Shown here: one piece after another, positions 6,055-14,293 of the stretch
How the letters are laid out: every line of letters begins with the position of its first letter
How positions within the stretch are numbered: the first letter of the stretch is position 1
Assembly: GCA_026982655.1 (NCBI GenBank)
Contig: JALSGO010000139.1
Span: 1 to 45,888 of the forward strand
Reading direction: 5' to 3'
Length of the DNA stretch: 45,888 nucleotides
Source of the DNA: Candidatus Bipolaricaulota bacterium
GTDB taxonomy: Bacteria > Bipolaricaulota > Bipolaricaulia > RBG-16-55-9
Position numbers and translations under genes: made by a program
The notes under the pieces: model-generated
Told to the model about the DNA's origin: nothing
Database searches by the model: none
What the model saw: only the letters and a program-made list of their open reading frames with translations

Positions 6055-9000
6055 GTGCCGCGATACCCCAAACTCGAGGGCGACGTAACCCAGCGCGAGT
6101 CCGAGGTCTTCCGCTTCTGGAAGGCCCACCGCGTCTTCGAGAAGTCCCTGGAGAAGACGAAGGGAGGGCCCCGCTACGTGTTTTACGAGGGCCCGCCCAC
6201 GGCCAACGGCAAGCCCCACTTCGGGCACCTGATGCCCCGCGTCTACAAAGATCTGTTCCCGCGCTACAAGACGATGCGCGGCTTCTACTGCGTGCGCAAG
6301 GGCGGCTGGGACACCCACGGGCTGCCCGTCGAGCTCGAGGTCGAGAAGGAGCTGGGCCTCAACAGCAAGCAGGACATCGAGCGCTTCGGCGTCGAGGAAT
6401 TTATCCAGAAGTGCAAGGAGAGTGTCTGGGCGTACAAGTCCGACTGGGAGCGGATGATCGAGCGGATGGGCTTCTGGATCGACCTCGAGAACGCGTACAT
6501 CACCTACACCGATGAGTACATCGAGAGCGTCTGGTGGGCCTTAAAGCGCATCTGGGAGCAGGGGCTCCTCTACAAGAGCCACAAGGTGCTCCCCTACTGC
6601 CCCCGCTGCGGGACGCCTCTAAGCTCTCACGAGGTGGCCCAGGGGTATCGCGACGTGACGGAGCCCGCCATCACCGTCAAATTCAAGCTCAAGGGCCGGG
6701 AGAACGAGTACGTCTTGGCCTGGACGACCACCCCCTGGACGCTGCCGGGCAACGTCGCCTTGGCCGTCGGCCCCGAGATCGAGTACGCCCGGGTGCGCCA
6801 GGACAGGGAGGTCTACTATCTGGCCCAGGAACTCCTCGATCGCGTCCTCGAGGGCGAGTACGAAGTGCTCGAAACCCTCAGGGGCTCCGAGATGGAGGGC
6901 TGGGAGTACGAACCGCTCTTCCCGTATCTGCGAGAACTCTTGGCGGCCCGGGGCGAGGAGCCGCAAGCGTGGTTTGTGACGGCTCAAACGGGCGAGATGG
7001 TCTCCACCGAGGAGGGCACGGGGGTGGTGCACACCGCCGTCATGTACGGCGAGGAGGACTACCAACTGGGGCAGCGTCTGGGCCTCCCCAAGCACCACAC
7101 GGTGGGTTTGGACGGGCGCTTCCTCCCCGAGGTCGAGCCCTACGCCGGGCAGTTCGTCAAGGAGGCCGACAAGCAGATCATCCGGGATCTCCAGGAGAAG
7201 GGGCTCCTCTACAAGGTCGAGAACTACACGCACTCGTACCCCTTCTGCTGGCGGTGCGACACGCCTCTTCTCTACTACGCGCTCGAGTCGTGGTTTATCC
7301 AAACCACGGCCAAGCAGCGCGAGATCATCGAAAACAACCAGCACGTCCGCTGGCACCCGGAGCACGTCCGCGACGGACGCTACGGCAACTTCTTGGAGAC
7401 CATGAAGGACTGGGCCCTCTCCCGCGACCGCTACTGGGGAACGCCCCTGCCCATCTGGATCTGCGAGGGGTGCAACAAGCAACTCTGCGTGGGGAGCCGC
7501 CACGAGCTCGTCGAGCACGCCCTCAACAAAGATTTGGCCCAAAGCGTCGAGTTCCACAAGCCCTATATTGATGAAGTTGAGCTGCGATGCTCCGACTGCT
7601 CGGGGACGATGCGCCGCGTCCCCCAGGTCATCGACTGCTGGTTCGACTCCGGGATGATGCACACCGCCCAGTACCACTTCCCCTTCGAAAACCAAGAGGT
7701 CTGGCGGGAGCAGTTCCCGGCGGACTTCATCTGCGAGGGGATCGACCAGACCCGCGGCTGGTTCTACACCCTCATGGTGACGAGCACGTTGCTGTACCCC
7801 GACGAGCCCTACCCGCACCCGTATCGTCACGTGCTCATGACGGGGCTGGGGCTGGACGAGAAGGGCCAGAAGATGAGCAAGTCCCGGGGGAACGTGCTCG
7901 ACCCCATGGCCCTCGTGGACGAGTTCGGGGCCGACACCTTACGGTGGTATCTCTATTCGGGGAGCGCCCCCTGGCGCGACCGGCCCATCTCCCTCGAGGG
8001 AGCCAAACAAGTCCGCAGCCGCTTCTTGGGGACGATCGAGAACGTCTACAACTTCTTCGCGCTGTACGCGTCCATCGACGGGTTCGACTACGCCCGACAC
8101 GCCGTGGCCCGGGAAGAGCGGCCCCGGCTCGACCGCTGGATCGTCTCCCGCTTCGAGCGCACGGCCCAATCCGTCGTGGAATCCTTGGATGCCTACGATG
8201 TGGTAAAGGCCACCCAAGCCATCGAGACGTTCGTGGAGGATCTCAGCAACTGGTACGTGCGGGTCTCGCGCCCCCGGTTTTGGGGCTCCGAATACACGGA
8301 CGACAAGCGGGCCGGATACTCGACGCTCTACGAGATGCTCTGGGGGCTCGCGAAGCTCCTGGCGCCGTTTACGCCCTTCTTGGCCGAGAAGATCTACCAG
8401 GGCCTGGGGGCCCCCGAGGGGGAGAGCGTCCACCTCTGCCGCTACCCGGAGGGGGATCCCGCCCGCAGGGACGAGGAGCTGGAGCGGCAGATGGCGGTCG
8501 CCCGGCAGATCACCTCGCTGGGCCGGGCCGCCCGCAAGAACTGCAACCTCAAGGTGCGCCAGCCCCTGCGCGCGCTCACGGTCCAGCACCCCGCGGGAGG
8601 GCTCCCCGAGGAGATCGCCGAGATCGTCAAGGCCGAGCTCAACGTCAAGGAACTCCACTTCACCGACGAAGATTTGCGCTCCCAACACGTGCGCCGGGAG
8701 GTCGAGCCCCAGATGCGCGCGATCGGCCCCCGGTTCGGCCCCTTGGCCCCCAAGATCCGGAGCGCGCTGGAGCAGGCCGACCCCCAGGAGGTCGCCGAGG
8801 CCCTCCAGACCCAAGGAGCGTATGACCTCACGGTGGACGGGCAACGGGTGGAGCTTACCCCCGAGGAGGTCAAAGTGGCCGAGCGTGTGGAGAAGGGCGC
8901 GCCCGTGGCCTTCGACGAGGAGTGTGTCGTGGTGCTCGATACGGAAATGACCCCGGAGCTGCGGGCCGAGGGGCACGTCCGCGAGCTGATCCGCTACGTC

Positions 9001-9237
9001 CAAGAGCTGCGCAAGAAGGCCGGGTATGAGGTGACGGACCGCATCGAGCTCTTCTTGGAGGCGGAGCCGGAGCTTCAGGAGGCCGTCGAGCGCCTCCGGG
9101 AGCGCCTTGCGGCGGAGACCCTGGCCGTCGGGCTCCATTGGGGGGAGCCCCCGGACGGCGCGGATCGGGTGGAGGAGCTGAGCATAAACGGCCTGCGGGC
9201 CAAGGTCGGACTCAAGAAGAGCACCCCTTCGCCATGA
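6055..9237 (+). CDS. ileS: Isoleucyl-tRNA synthetase, eukaryotic-like type (IleRS2)
   Basis: A class I aminoacyl-tRNA synthetase of 1060 residues that charges tRNA-Ile. The HIGH-type motif reads PHFGH (about residues 54-58) within FYEGPPTANGKPHFGH, and KMSKS is at about 606-610. The editing (CP1) domain contains the TWTTPWTLPGN-like threonine-rich strand. CPRCG and later Cys-x2-Cys pairs suggest zinc knuckles. Length and the YEGPP..G.PHxGH style match the eukaryotic-type IleRS2 clade, often tolerant of mupirocin, rather than the shorter E. coli-like form. The GTG start is supported by GGAGGG nine bases upstream. It overlaps birA by ATGA. Confidence 0.95.
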   Translation: MPRYPKLEGDVTQRESEVFRFWKAHRVFEKSLEKTKGGPRYVFYEGPPTANGKPHFGHLMPRVYKDLFPRYKTMRGFYCVRKGGWDTHGLPVELEVEKELGLNSKQDIERFGVEEFIQKCKESVWAYKSDWERMIERMGFWIDLENAYITYTDEYIESVWWALKRIWEQGLLYKSHKVLPYCPRCGTPLSSHEVAQGYRDVTEPAITVKFKLKGRENEYVLAWTTTPWTLPGNVALAVGPEIEYARVRQDREVYYLAQELLDRVLEGEYEVLETLRGSEMEGWEYEPLFPYLRELLAARGEEPQAWFVTAQTGEMVSTEEGTGVVHTAVMYGEEDYQLGQRLGLPKHHTVGLDGRFLPEVEPYAGQFVKEADKQIIRDLQEKGLLYKVENYTHSYPFCWRCDTPLLYYALESWFIQTTAKQREIIENNQHVRWHPEHVRDGRYGNFLETMKDWALSRDRYWGTPLPIWICEGCNKQLCVGSRHELVEHALNKDLAQSVEFHKPYIDEVELRCSDCSGTMRRVPQVIDCWFDSGMMHTAQYHFPFENQEVWREQFPADFICEGIDQTRGWFYTLMVTSTLLYPDEPYPHPYRHVLMTGLGLDEKGQKMSKSRGNVLDPMALVDEFGADTLRWYLYSGSAPWRDRPISLEGAKQVRSRFLGTIENVYNFFALYASIDGFDYARHAVAREERPRLDRWIVSRFERTAQSVVESLDAYDVVKATQAIETFVEDLSNWYVRVSRPRFWGSEYTDDKRAGYSTLYEMLWGLAKLLAPFTPFLAEKIYQGLGAPEGESVHLCRYPEGDPARRDEELERQMAVARQITSLGRAARKNCNLKVRQPLRALTVQHPAGGLPEEIAEIVKAELNVKELHFTDEDLRSQHVRREVEPQMRAIGPRFGPLAPKIRSALEQADPQEVAEALQTQGAYDLTVDGQRVELTPEEVKVAERVEKGAPVAFDEECVVVLDTEMTPELRAEGHVRELIRYVQELRKKAGYEVTDRIELFLEAEPELQEAVERLRERLAAETLAVGLHWGEPPDGADRVEELSINGLRAKVGLKKSTPSP

Positions 9238-10067
9238 GCCCTTCCCCGCCGTCCCCGCCGTCCTCCCCGACCTCGGCTATCCGCTTGGACCCCGGGCGGG
9301 TTCAGGAAGCGCTCGCGTCCGAGCGCTTCTACGCCGCGTGGCACCATCACCCCACGGTGGGCTCGACGATGGACCTCGCACGCTCCCTGGCCCAAGAGGG
9401 GGCTCCCGAGGGGACGATCGTGAGCGCTGAAGAACAGCGATCGGGCCGGGGGCGGCGCGGACGGGGGTGGCACTCGCCCCCCGGCGGGGCTTGGTTCTCC
9501 TTCGTCCTGAGACCCCCGATCGCCCCTCCGGAGGCGGGAGGGATCTCGGTGCTTCTGGGCGTCTCCCTCGCCCGATCCCTACGGGATGCGTATGGGGTGC
9601 CCGTGGGCGTGAAGTGGCCCAACGACCTCTGGCTCTGTGGGCGGAAGCTGGGAGGCATCTTGCTGGAGACGAGCGCGCGGGGCGAACGGGTGGAGTGGAT
9701 CGTGGCGGGCGTCGGGATCAACGTGAACAACCCCACTCCCGAAGGCGTCCCCGCGATCTCGCTGCGCGAAGCCCTCGGACAGCGTGTGCCCTTGGAGGGC
9801 TTCTACGAGAACGCCCTTCGAGGGATCGCCCGGGACTACCGGCGCTTTCGCCGGGAGGGCTTCGGGTTCGTTCGGGAGCTCTGGGAAGGCCTTTCGGTGC
9901 CGCGGTCGGGGGAGTGGATCCAGGTGCGACGGGCAGGGGCAGAGGAACCCGTTCCCGCCCGCGCGGTCGGGCTCTCGCCTCGGGGGCGGCTCGTGGTAGA
10001 ATGGGAGGGTTCCGGGCGACGAGAGGAGCTTCTCGCAGAAGACGTGAGCGTGGATCTGTCCGAGTGA
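9234..10067 (+). CDS. birA: Biotin--protein ligase without DNA-binding domain
   Basis: It activates biotin with ATP and attaches it to the biotin carrier domain of carboxylases. The biotin-binding motif GRGRRGRGW (about residues 70-78), KWPND (about 127-131) and GVGINVN (about 159-165) are all present, followed by a small C-terminal SH3-like domain. At 277 residues it lacks the N-terminal helix-turn-helix of E. coli BirA, so it should be an enzyme only, not a repressor. The chosen ATG overlaps the ileS stop (ATGA); the frame extends upstream inside ileS, but without plausible domain sequence. The N-terminus is Pro/Ser-rich and its exact start is less certain. Confidence 0.93.
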   Translation: MSPSPPSPPSSPTSAIRLDPGRVQEALASERFYAAWHHHPTVGSTMDLARSLAQEGAPEGTIVSAEEQRSGRGRRGRGWHSPPGGAWFSFVLRPPIAPPEAGGISVLLGVSLARSLRDAYGVPVGVKWPNDLWLCGRKLGGILLETSARGERVEWIVAGVGINVNNPTPEGVPAISLREALGQRVPLEGFYENALRGIARDYRRFRREGFGFVRELWEGLSVPRSGEWIQVRRAGAEEPVPARAVGLSPRGRLVVEWEGSGRREELLAEDVSVDLSE

Positions 10068-10104
10068 ACGAAAAGAGAAGATACGGAGAGGGAGGAACGG
10101 AAGG

Positions 10105-11412
<1,308 letters not shown>

Positions 11413-11452
11413 TCCTAAGCCGAGCAAAACAAAGCAGAATCAAGGAGCATCC

Positions 11453-12181
11453 ATGCCGAGCCTGTGGGCGCGCCTCAAGAGACTGCTGGCGCTGAGGCGC
11501 CGGGGCCGAAGGCCCCGCGATCCCCTCAAGCTCTTAGAGGAGCATAAAGAGAAGCTCTTTGAGAGCATGAACCGCTTGAGCTGGCAGGCCCTCAAGTTGG
11601 GGGAGGTCCGCCAGCAGCTCCGGGGCCGCGCCGGCAGCTTGGAGAGATTGGTCCAACGCTATGAGGAGCAGGCCCGCAAGCACTACAAGCTGGGCCAGGT
11701 GGACCTGGCGAAAGCGGCGCTGCGGGAGAAGCTCCGCCACGAGGAGGAGCTCCGGCGCCTGCGCGAGACCGTGGAAGCGTTGGGCAGGCAACAGGAGACG
11801 CTCAAAGCGCACAAGGAGCGCTTGGTGGGGCAGCTCGAGCTCTACCGCCTCAAGGCCGAGGCGCTGGAGCTACGCTATCGGGCCACCCAAGCGGAGCTCG
11901 AAGCCCGAGAGCTGCAGATGGGCCTGAGCTCCGACGAGATGCCCGACCTCCAGGAGGCCGTCTCCGGGGCCGAGGAGGAGATCCGTCGCATCCAGGCGCA
12001 GCTCGAGGCCCTGGAAGAGCTGCACGCGCCCGAGGAGGCTCGGGCGGACGAGGGCGCGTTGGCCCTCACCGCCCCTTCGGGGGACGTGGAAGAGGAGGAG
12101 CTGCGCAAGGAGGTCGAGCGCCTCCGCAGGGAGCTTTCGTCGAAAGGGGGAGAAGAAGCCCGCAGAGAAAAGCGTCGCTGA
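11453..12181 (+). CDS. PspA/IM30-like coiled-coil protein
   Basis: A 242-residue, highly charged protein that is almost entirely predicted coiled coil (about residues 25-225), with a basic N-terminal helix (about 1-20) as in PspA/Vipp1/IM30 family membrane-stress proteins. In that family the N-terminal amphipathic helix touches the inner membrane and the rest oligomerises. AAGGAG precedes the ATG. It follows purA by 40 bases. An insertion sequence begins 28 bases after its stop codon but does not interrupt it. No pspBC or pspF genes are present. The family call rests on layout more than on a diagnostic motif; a generic coiled-coil protein is the alternative. Confidence 0.6.
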   Translation: MPSLWARLKRLLALRRRGRRPRDPLKLLEEHKEKLFESMNRLSWQALKLGEVRQQLRGRAGSLERLVQRYEEQARKHYKLGQVDLAKAALREKLRHEEELRRLRETVEALGRQQETLKAHKERLVGQLELYRLKAEALELRYRATQAELEARELQMGLSSDEMPDLQEAVSGAEEEIRRIQAQLEALEELHAPEEARADEGALALTAPSGDVEEEELRKEVERLRRELSSKGGEEARREKRR

Positions 12182-12198
12182 TCTCCTGTTTCTAGGAC

Positions 12199-12208
12199 CC
12201 TTGGGGGG
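12199..12208. repeat. Target-site duplication, left copy
   Basis: CCTTGGGGGG directly precedes the left inverted repeat and is identical to 13392-13401. Confidence 0.9.
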
Positions 12209-12224
12209 CTGAGACGTACCCAGT
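12209..12224. repeat. IS left terminal inverted repeat
   Basis: CTGAGACGTACCCAGT, a perfect 16-bp match to the reverse complement of 13376-13391. Confidence 0.92.
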
Positions 12225-12225
12225 T

Positions 12226-13305
12226 TCATCGCACTGGCTTCCAGACGAGCACTCCCTGGGGAGGGCCATGGGCCTGCAGGTACTCCAGCGCCAAGAAGAC
12301 AAAGCTTGCCCTCCCCCACGAGATCACTTGCCCCACAAACCTCCGGCTCACTCCAAAGAGCCCCACCCACGCCAGCACCCAATAGGCGACCACCAACCCC
12401 ACCAGCAGCCTCTCCAACCGCTCCACCGAAGCCACCCGGCTCTCCTCCAGGCCGAAGTGGCTCTTCCAATCCCGGAACAGCTCGTCGATCCACGCCCGCT
12501 GCCGGTAGAGCCGGATCGCCTCCTGAGGGTCCTCCAGATCGGTGGCCAGAAACCACGGCTCTTTCTGCCCTTCCTGCCACACCAGCACCAAGTTCACCCG
12601 CACCGCCCGGTCCCGGCGCAGCCATGCCCCTTCCAAGAGGAGTTTCTCTCCGGGAGAGAGAGGCCATTCCCCCAGCAGACCGCTTCTCCCCCGGTGTTCC
12701 ACCTCGATCTTTCCGGGCAGCCGTACCACGAAGTGCACCTGTCTCCCCAGCGTGCGCACCAGTCCCTGGAGGAACCGCAGGAAGCGCACATGGCCAAAGC
12801 CGCGATCGGCCAGCAGCACCGGCTCCACCTCCGCGGGCAGGGCGCTCACCAGATGCCGGACGAAGGCCTGCTCCAGATCGGGCCGGCCCGTCCCTCGGCG
12901 GATCTGGGTCCAAGAGGTGGCCCACACCAGCAGAGGAATCCCTCGCCCCTGGCAGGGAATGGCCGCCACCAGGGCCTGCTCCTCCGGGCGCAGAGGGGTC
13001 CAGTCCAGACCAAGGGGCACCCGTCCCCTGCGGAAGCCGAACCGCTCCAGCACCCGAGGCAGCACTCCCAACAGCAGGGAGAAGGGCTCCCATCTCCCTT
13101 GGGAGAGGAAGCGATAGAGCCGCTTCTTCTTGTGATGGTGGGCCGTGGGTCCCGGAAGAGCTCGGGCCAGCTCGGACAGGCAGACCGAGCGTCGTCGCAA
13201 CACCGCCCAGCTCACTAACGCCAGCAACCTTCGGCGGGTCCGCCTCTCCCTTTGGAAGGCACAGTTGACCCAGCGGACTACGTGTCTATACCATTCTCCC
13301 GTCAC
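12226..13305 (-). CDS. IS4-family DDE transposase
   Basis: A 359-residue transposase. Candidate catalytic residues are D101 (GLDWTPL), D167 (LLADRGF) and the C-terminal signature YRQRAWIDELFRDWK (267-281). The IS4 pattern Y-x2-R-x3-E-x6-K puts an acidic residue at 274, but here it is Asp, with Glu next to it at 275. The GTG start at 13305 is chosen because AGGAGGTGATC, a near-perfect anti-SD complement, lies just upstream; the frame is open further upstream beyond the element and should not be used. The stop is two bases inside the left inverted repeat. Whether the element is active cannot be told. Confidence 0.88.
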   Translation of the reverse strand: MTGEWYRHVVRWVNCAFQRERRTRRRLLALVSWAVLRRRSVCLSELARALPGPTAHHHKKKRLYRFLSQGRWEPFSLLLGVLPRVLERFGFRRGRVPLGLDWTPLRPEEQALVAAIPCQGRGIPLLVWATSWTQIRRGTGRPDLEQAFVRHLVSALPAEVEPVLLADRGFGHVRFLRFLQGLVRTLGRQVHFVVRLPGKIEVEHRGRSGLLGEWPLSPGEKLLLEGAWLRRDRAVRVNLVLVWQEGQKEPWFLATDLEDPQEAIRLYRQRAWIDELFRDWKSHFGLEESRVASVERLERLLVGLVVAYWVLAWVGLFGVSRRFVGQVISWGRASFVFLALEYLQAHGPPQGVLVWKPVR

Positions 13306-13375
13306 GGGGATCACCTCCTGGGGGATGGCTGCTGGATCGATCGCTAGCTTGCCCTCAGGAGGTCTCCCTTTCAAT

Positions 13376-13391
13376 ACTGGGTACGTCTCAG
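13376..13391. repeat. IS right terminal inverted repeat
   Basis: ACTGGGTACGTCTCAG, perfectly inverted relative to 12209-12224. Confidence 0.92.
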
Positions 13392-13401
13392 CCTTGGGGG
13401 G
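13392..13401. repeat. Target-site duplication, right copy
   Basis: CCTTGGGGGG, identical to 12199-12208. Confidence 0.9.
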
Positions 13402-13404
13402 CGA

Positions 13405-13433
13405 TTGCAAACGCTCCCCTCGTTCGCTATAGT
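13405..13433 (+). promoter_or_regulatory. Promoter for rplM
   Basis: TTGCAA (13405-13410) and TATAGT (13428-13433) are exactly 17 bp apart. The -35 box begins four bases after the right target duplication, so the IS replaced everything upstream of the core promoter. Confidence 0.75.
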
Positions 13434-13512
13434 AGAGCGCTCTCCCCCTAGATGTTCCGTTCACAGCTCCGTTCCAAGGGGACAGCACAAGCCAGAGCGA
13501 GGATGAACGATC

Positions 13513-13983
13513 ATGGGAACCCAAGGGATGCAGAAGACGATCGTGATGAAGAAGGAAGAGATGGGCAAGACCTGGGAGCGGAAGTGGTACCTCGTCGACG
13601 CCCAGGGGCAGACCCTGGGACGGTTGGCCTCCCGGATCGCCCGGGTGCTCATGGGCAAGCACAAGCCCATCTACACCCCCCACGTCGACGTCGGGGACTA
13701 TGTGGTGGTGATCAATGCCGCCCGGGTGAAGGTGACGGGCAAGAAGCGCGAGCAGAAGCGATATTATCACCATTCGGGCTATCCCGGCGGCCTGCGCGAG
13801 CGGACCTTCGAGGAGGAGATCGCCCGCCACCCCACCGCGCCCCTGTACGAGGCCGTCCGGCGGATGCTCCCCAAGTCCACCCTGGGCCGCCGCATGCTCA
13901 AGAAACTGAAGGTGTATCCGGGGCCGGATCACCCCCACGGTCCCCAGAAGCCGGAGCCCCTCCCCGAGGAACTCCTTCGATAA
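13513..13983 (+). CDS. rplM: Ribosomal protein L13
   Basis: L13 is an early-assembly protein of the 50S subunit. [16 protein letters not shown], the [10 protein letters not shown] turn, [20 protein letters not shown] and the HPHGPQKP end are all diagnostic. From ATG 13513 it has 156 residues; an in-frame ATG at 13528 is a possible alternative, and the first has GCGAGGA upstream. In most bacteria rpsI (S9) follows directly; here there is none. The gene has its own promoter just downstream of the IS. Confidence 0.95.
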   Translation: MGTQGMQKTIVMKKEEMGKTWERKWYLVDAQGQTLGRLASRIARVLMGKHKPIYTPHVDVGDYVVVINAARVKVTGKKREQKRYYHHSGYPGGLRERTFEEEIARHPTAPLYEAVRRMLPKSTLGRRMLKKLKVYPGPDHPHGPQKPEPLPEELLR

Positions 13984-14098
13984 GCGCCTAGGGGGTCGTC
14001 CGAACGGCACTCACTCCTCCGCACGCTCCGGCCTCCGACCCGTCGGCCTTCGGGAAGCGTTTGCCCTCCTTGCCTGCCCTGTACTCCATCAGGAGGTC

Positions 14099-14128
14099 TT
14101 GACGCCGTTCTCCCCTTTCGGGTAGAGT
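14099..14128 (+). promoter_or_regulatory. Possible upstream promoter for the PKD-protein cluster
   Basis: TTGACG (14099-14104) and TAGAGT (14123-14128) with an 18-bp spacer. Confidence 0.35.
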
Positions 14129-14208
14129 TCTCCCCAGGGCGCTCGGACCGGGTGGGCCGGTAAGGACGTCCGGCGTAGCCCACGTCACAGTTTGCGGTCC
14201 GCCGCGGA

Positions 14209-14217
14209 TGCTATAGT
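14209..14217 (+). promoter_or_regulatory. Extended -10 promoter for the PKD-protein cluster
   Basis: TGCTATAGT is an extended -10 element sharing the octamer GCTATAGT with the rplM promoter. The leader to the ATG at 14294 would be about 70 bases. Confidence 0.5.
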
Positions 14218-14293
14218 GGAGAGCAGATCTTCGATCTTCATCGAATCCTTGCCCGCGGCGAATCGTGATGAGAACGAGAAAAGGAGGCCAGGA

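Larger units (their letters stand above)
12209..13391 (-). mobile_element. Complete IS4-like insertion sequence, 1183 bp
   Basis: The element is bounded by perfect 16-bp terminal inverted repeats CTGAGACGTACCCAGT and flanked by identical 10-bp target duplications, so both ends are exact. It carries a single transposase gene on the minus strand. Size, a single DDE transposase and a 10-bp duplication fit the IS4 superfamily. The intact duplication suggests a recent insertion. It lies between the PspA-like gene and the -35 box of the rplM promoter. Confidence 0.92.
13984..14293 (+). other. Intergenic region after rplM
   Basis: These 310 bases contain no rpsI and no convincing coding sequence. 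They hold a possible promoter (14099-14128) and a better extended -10 promoter at 14209-14217 for the PKD-protein genes. I see no T-tailed terminator for rplM. Confidence 0.6.

Noticed and set aside
12226-14010. A 594-codon minus-strand frame running from rplM into the transposase
   Set aside because: The part before 13305 lies antisense to rplM and outside the IS ends; the perfect Shine-Dalgarno at the GTG 13305 fixes the transposase start.
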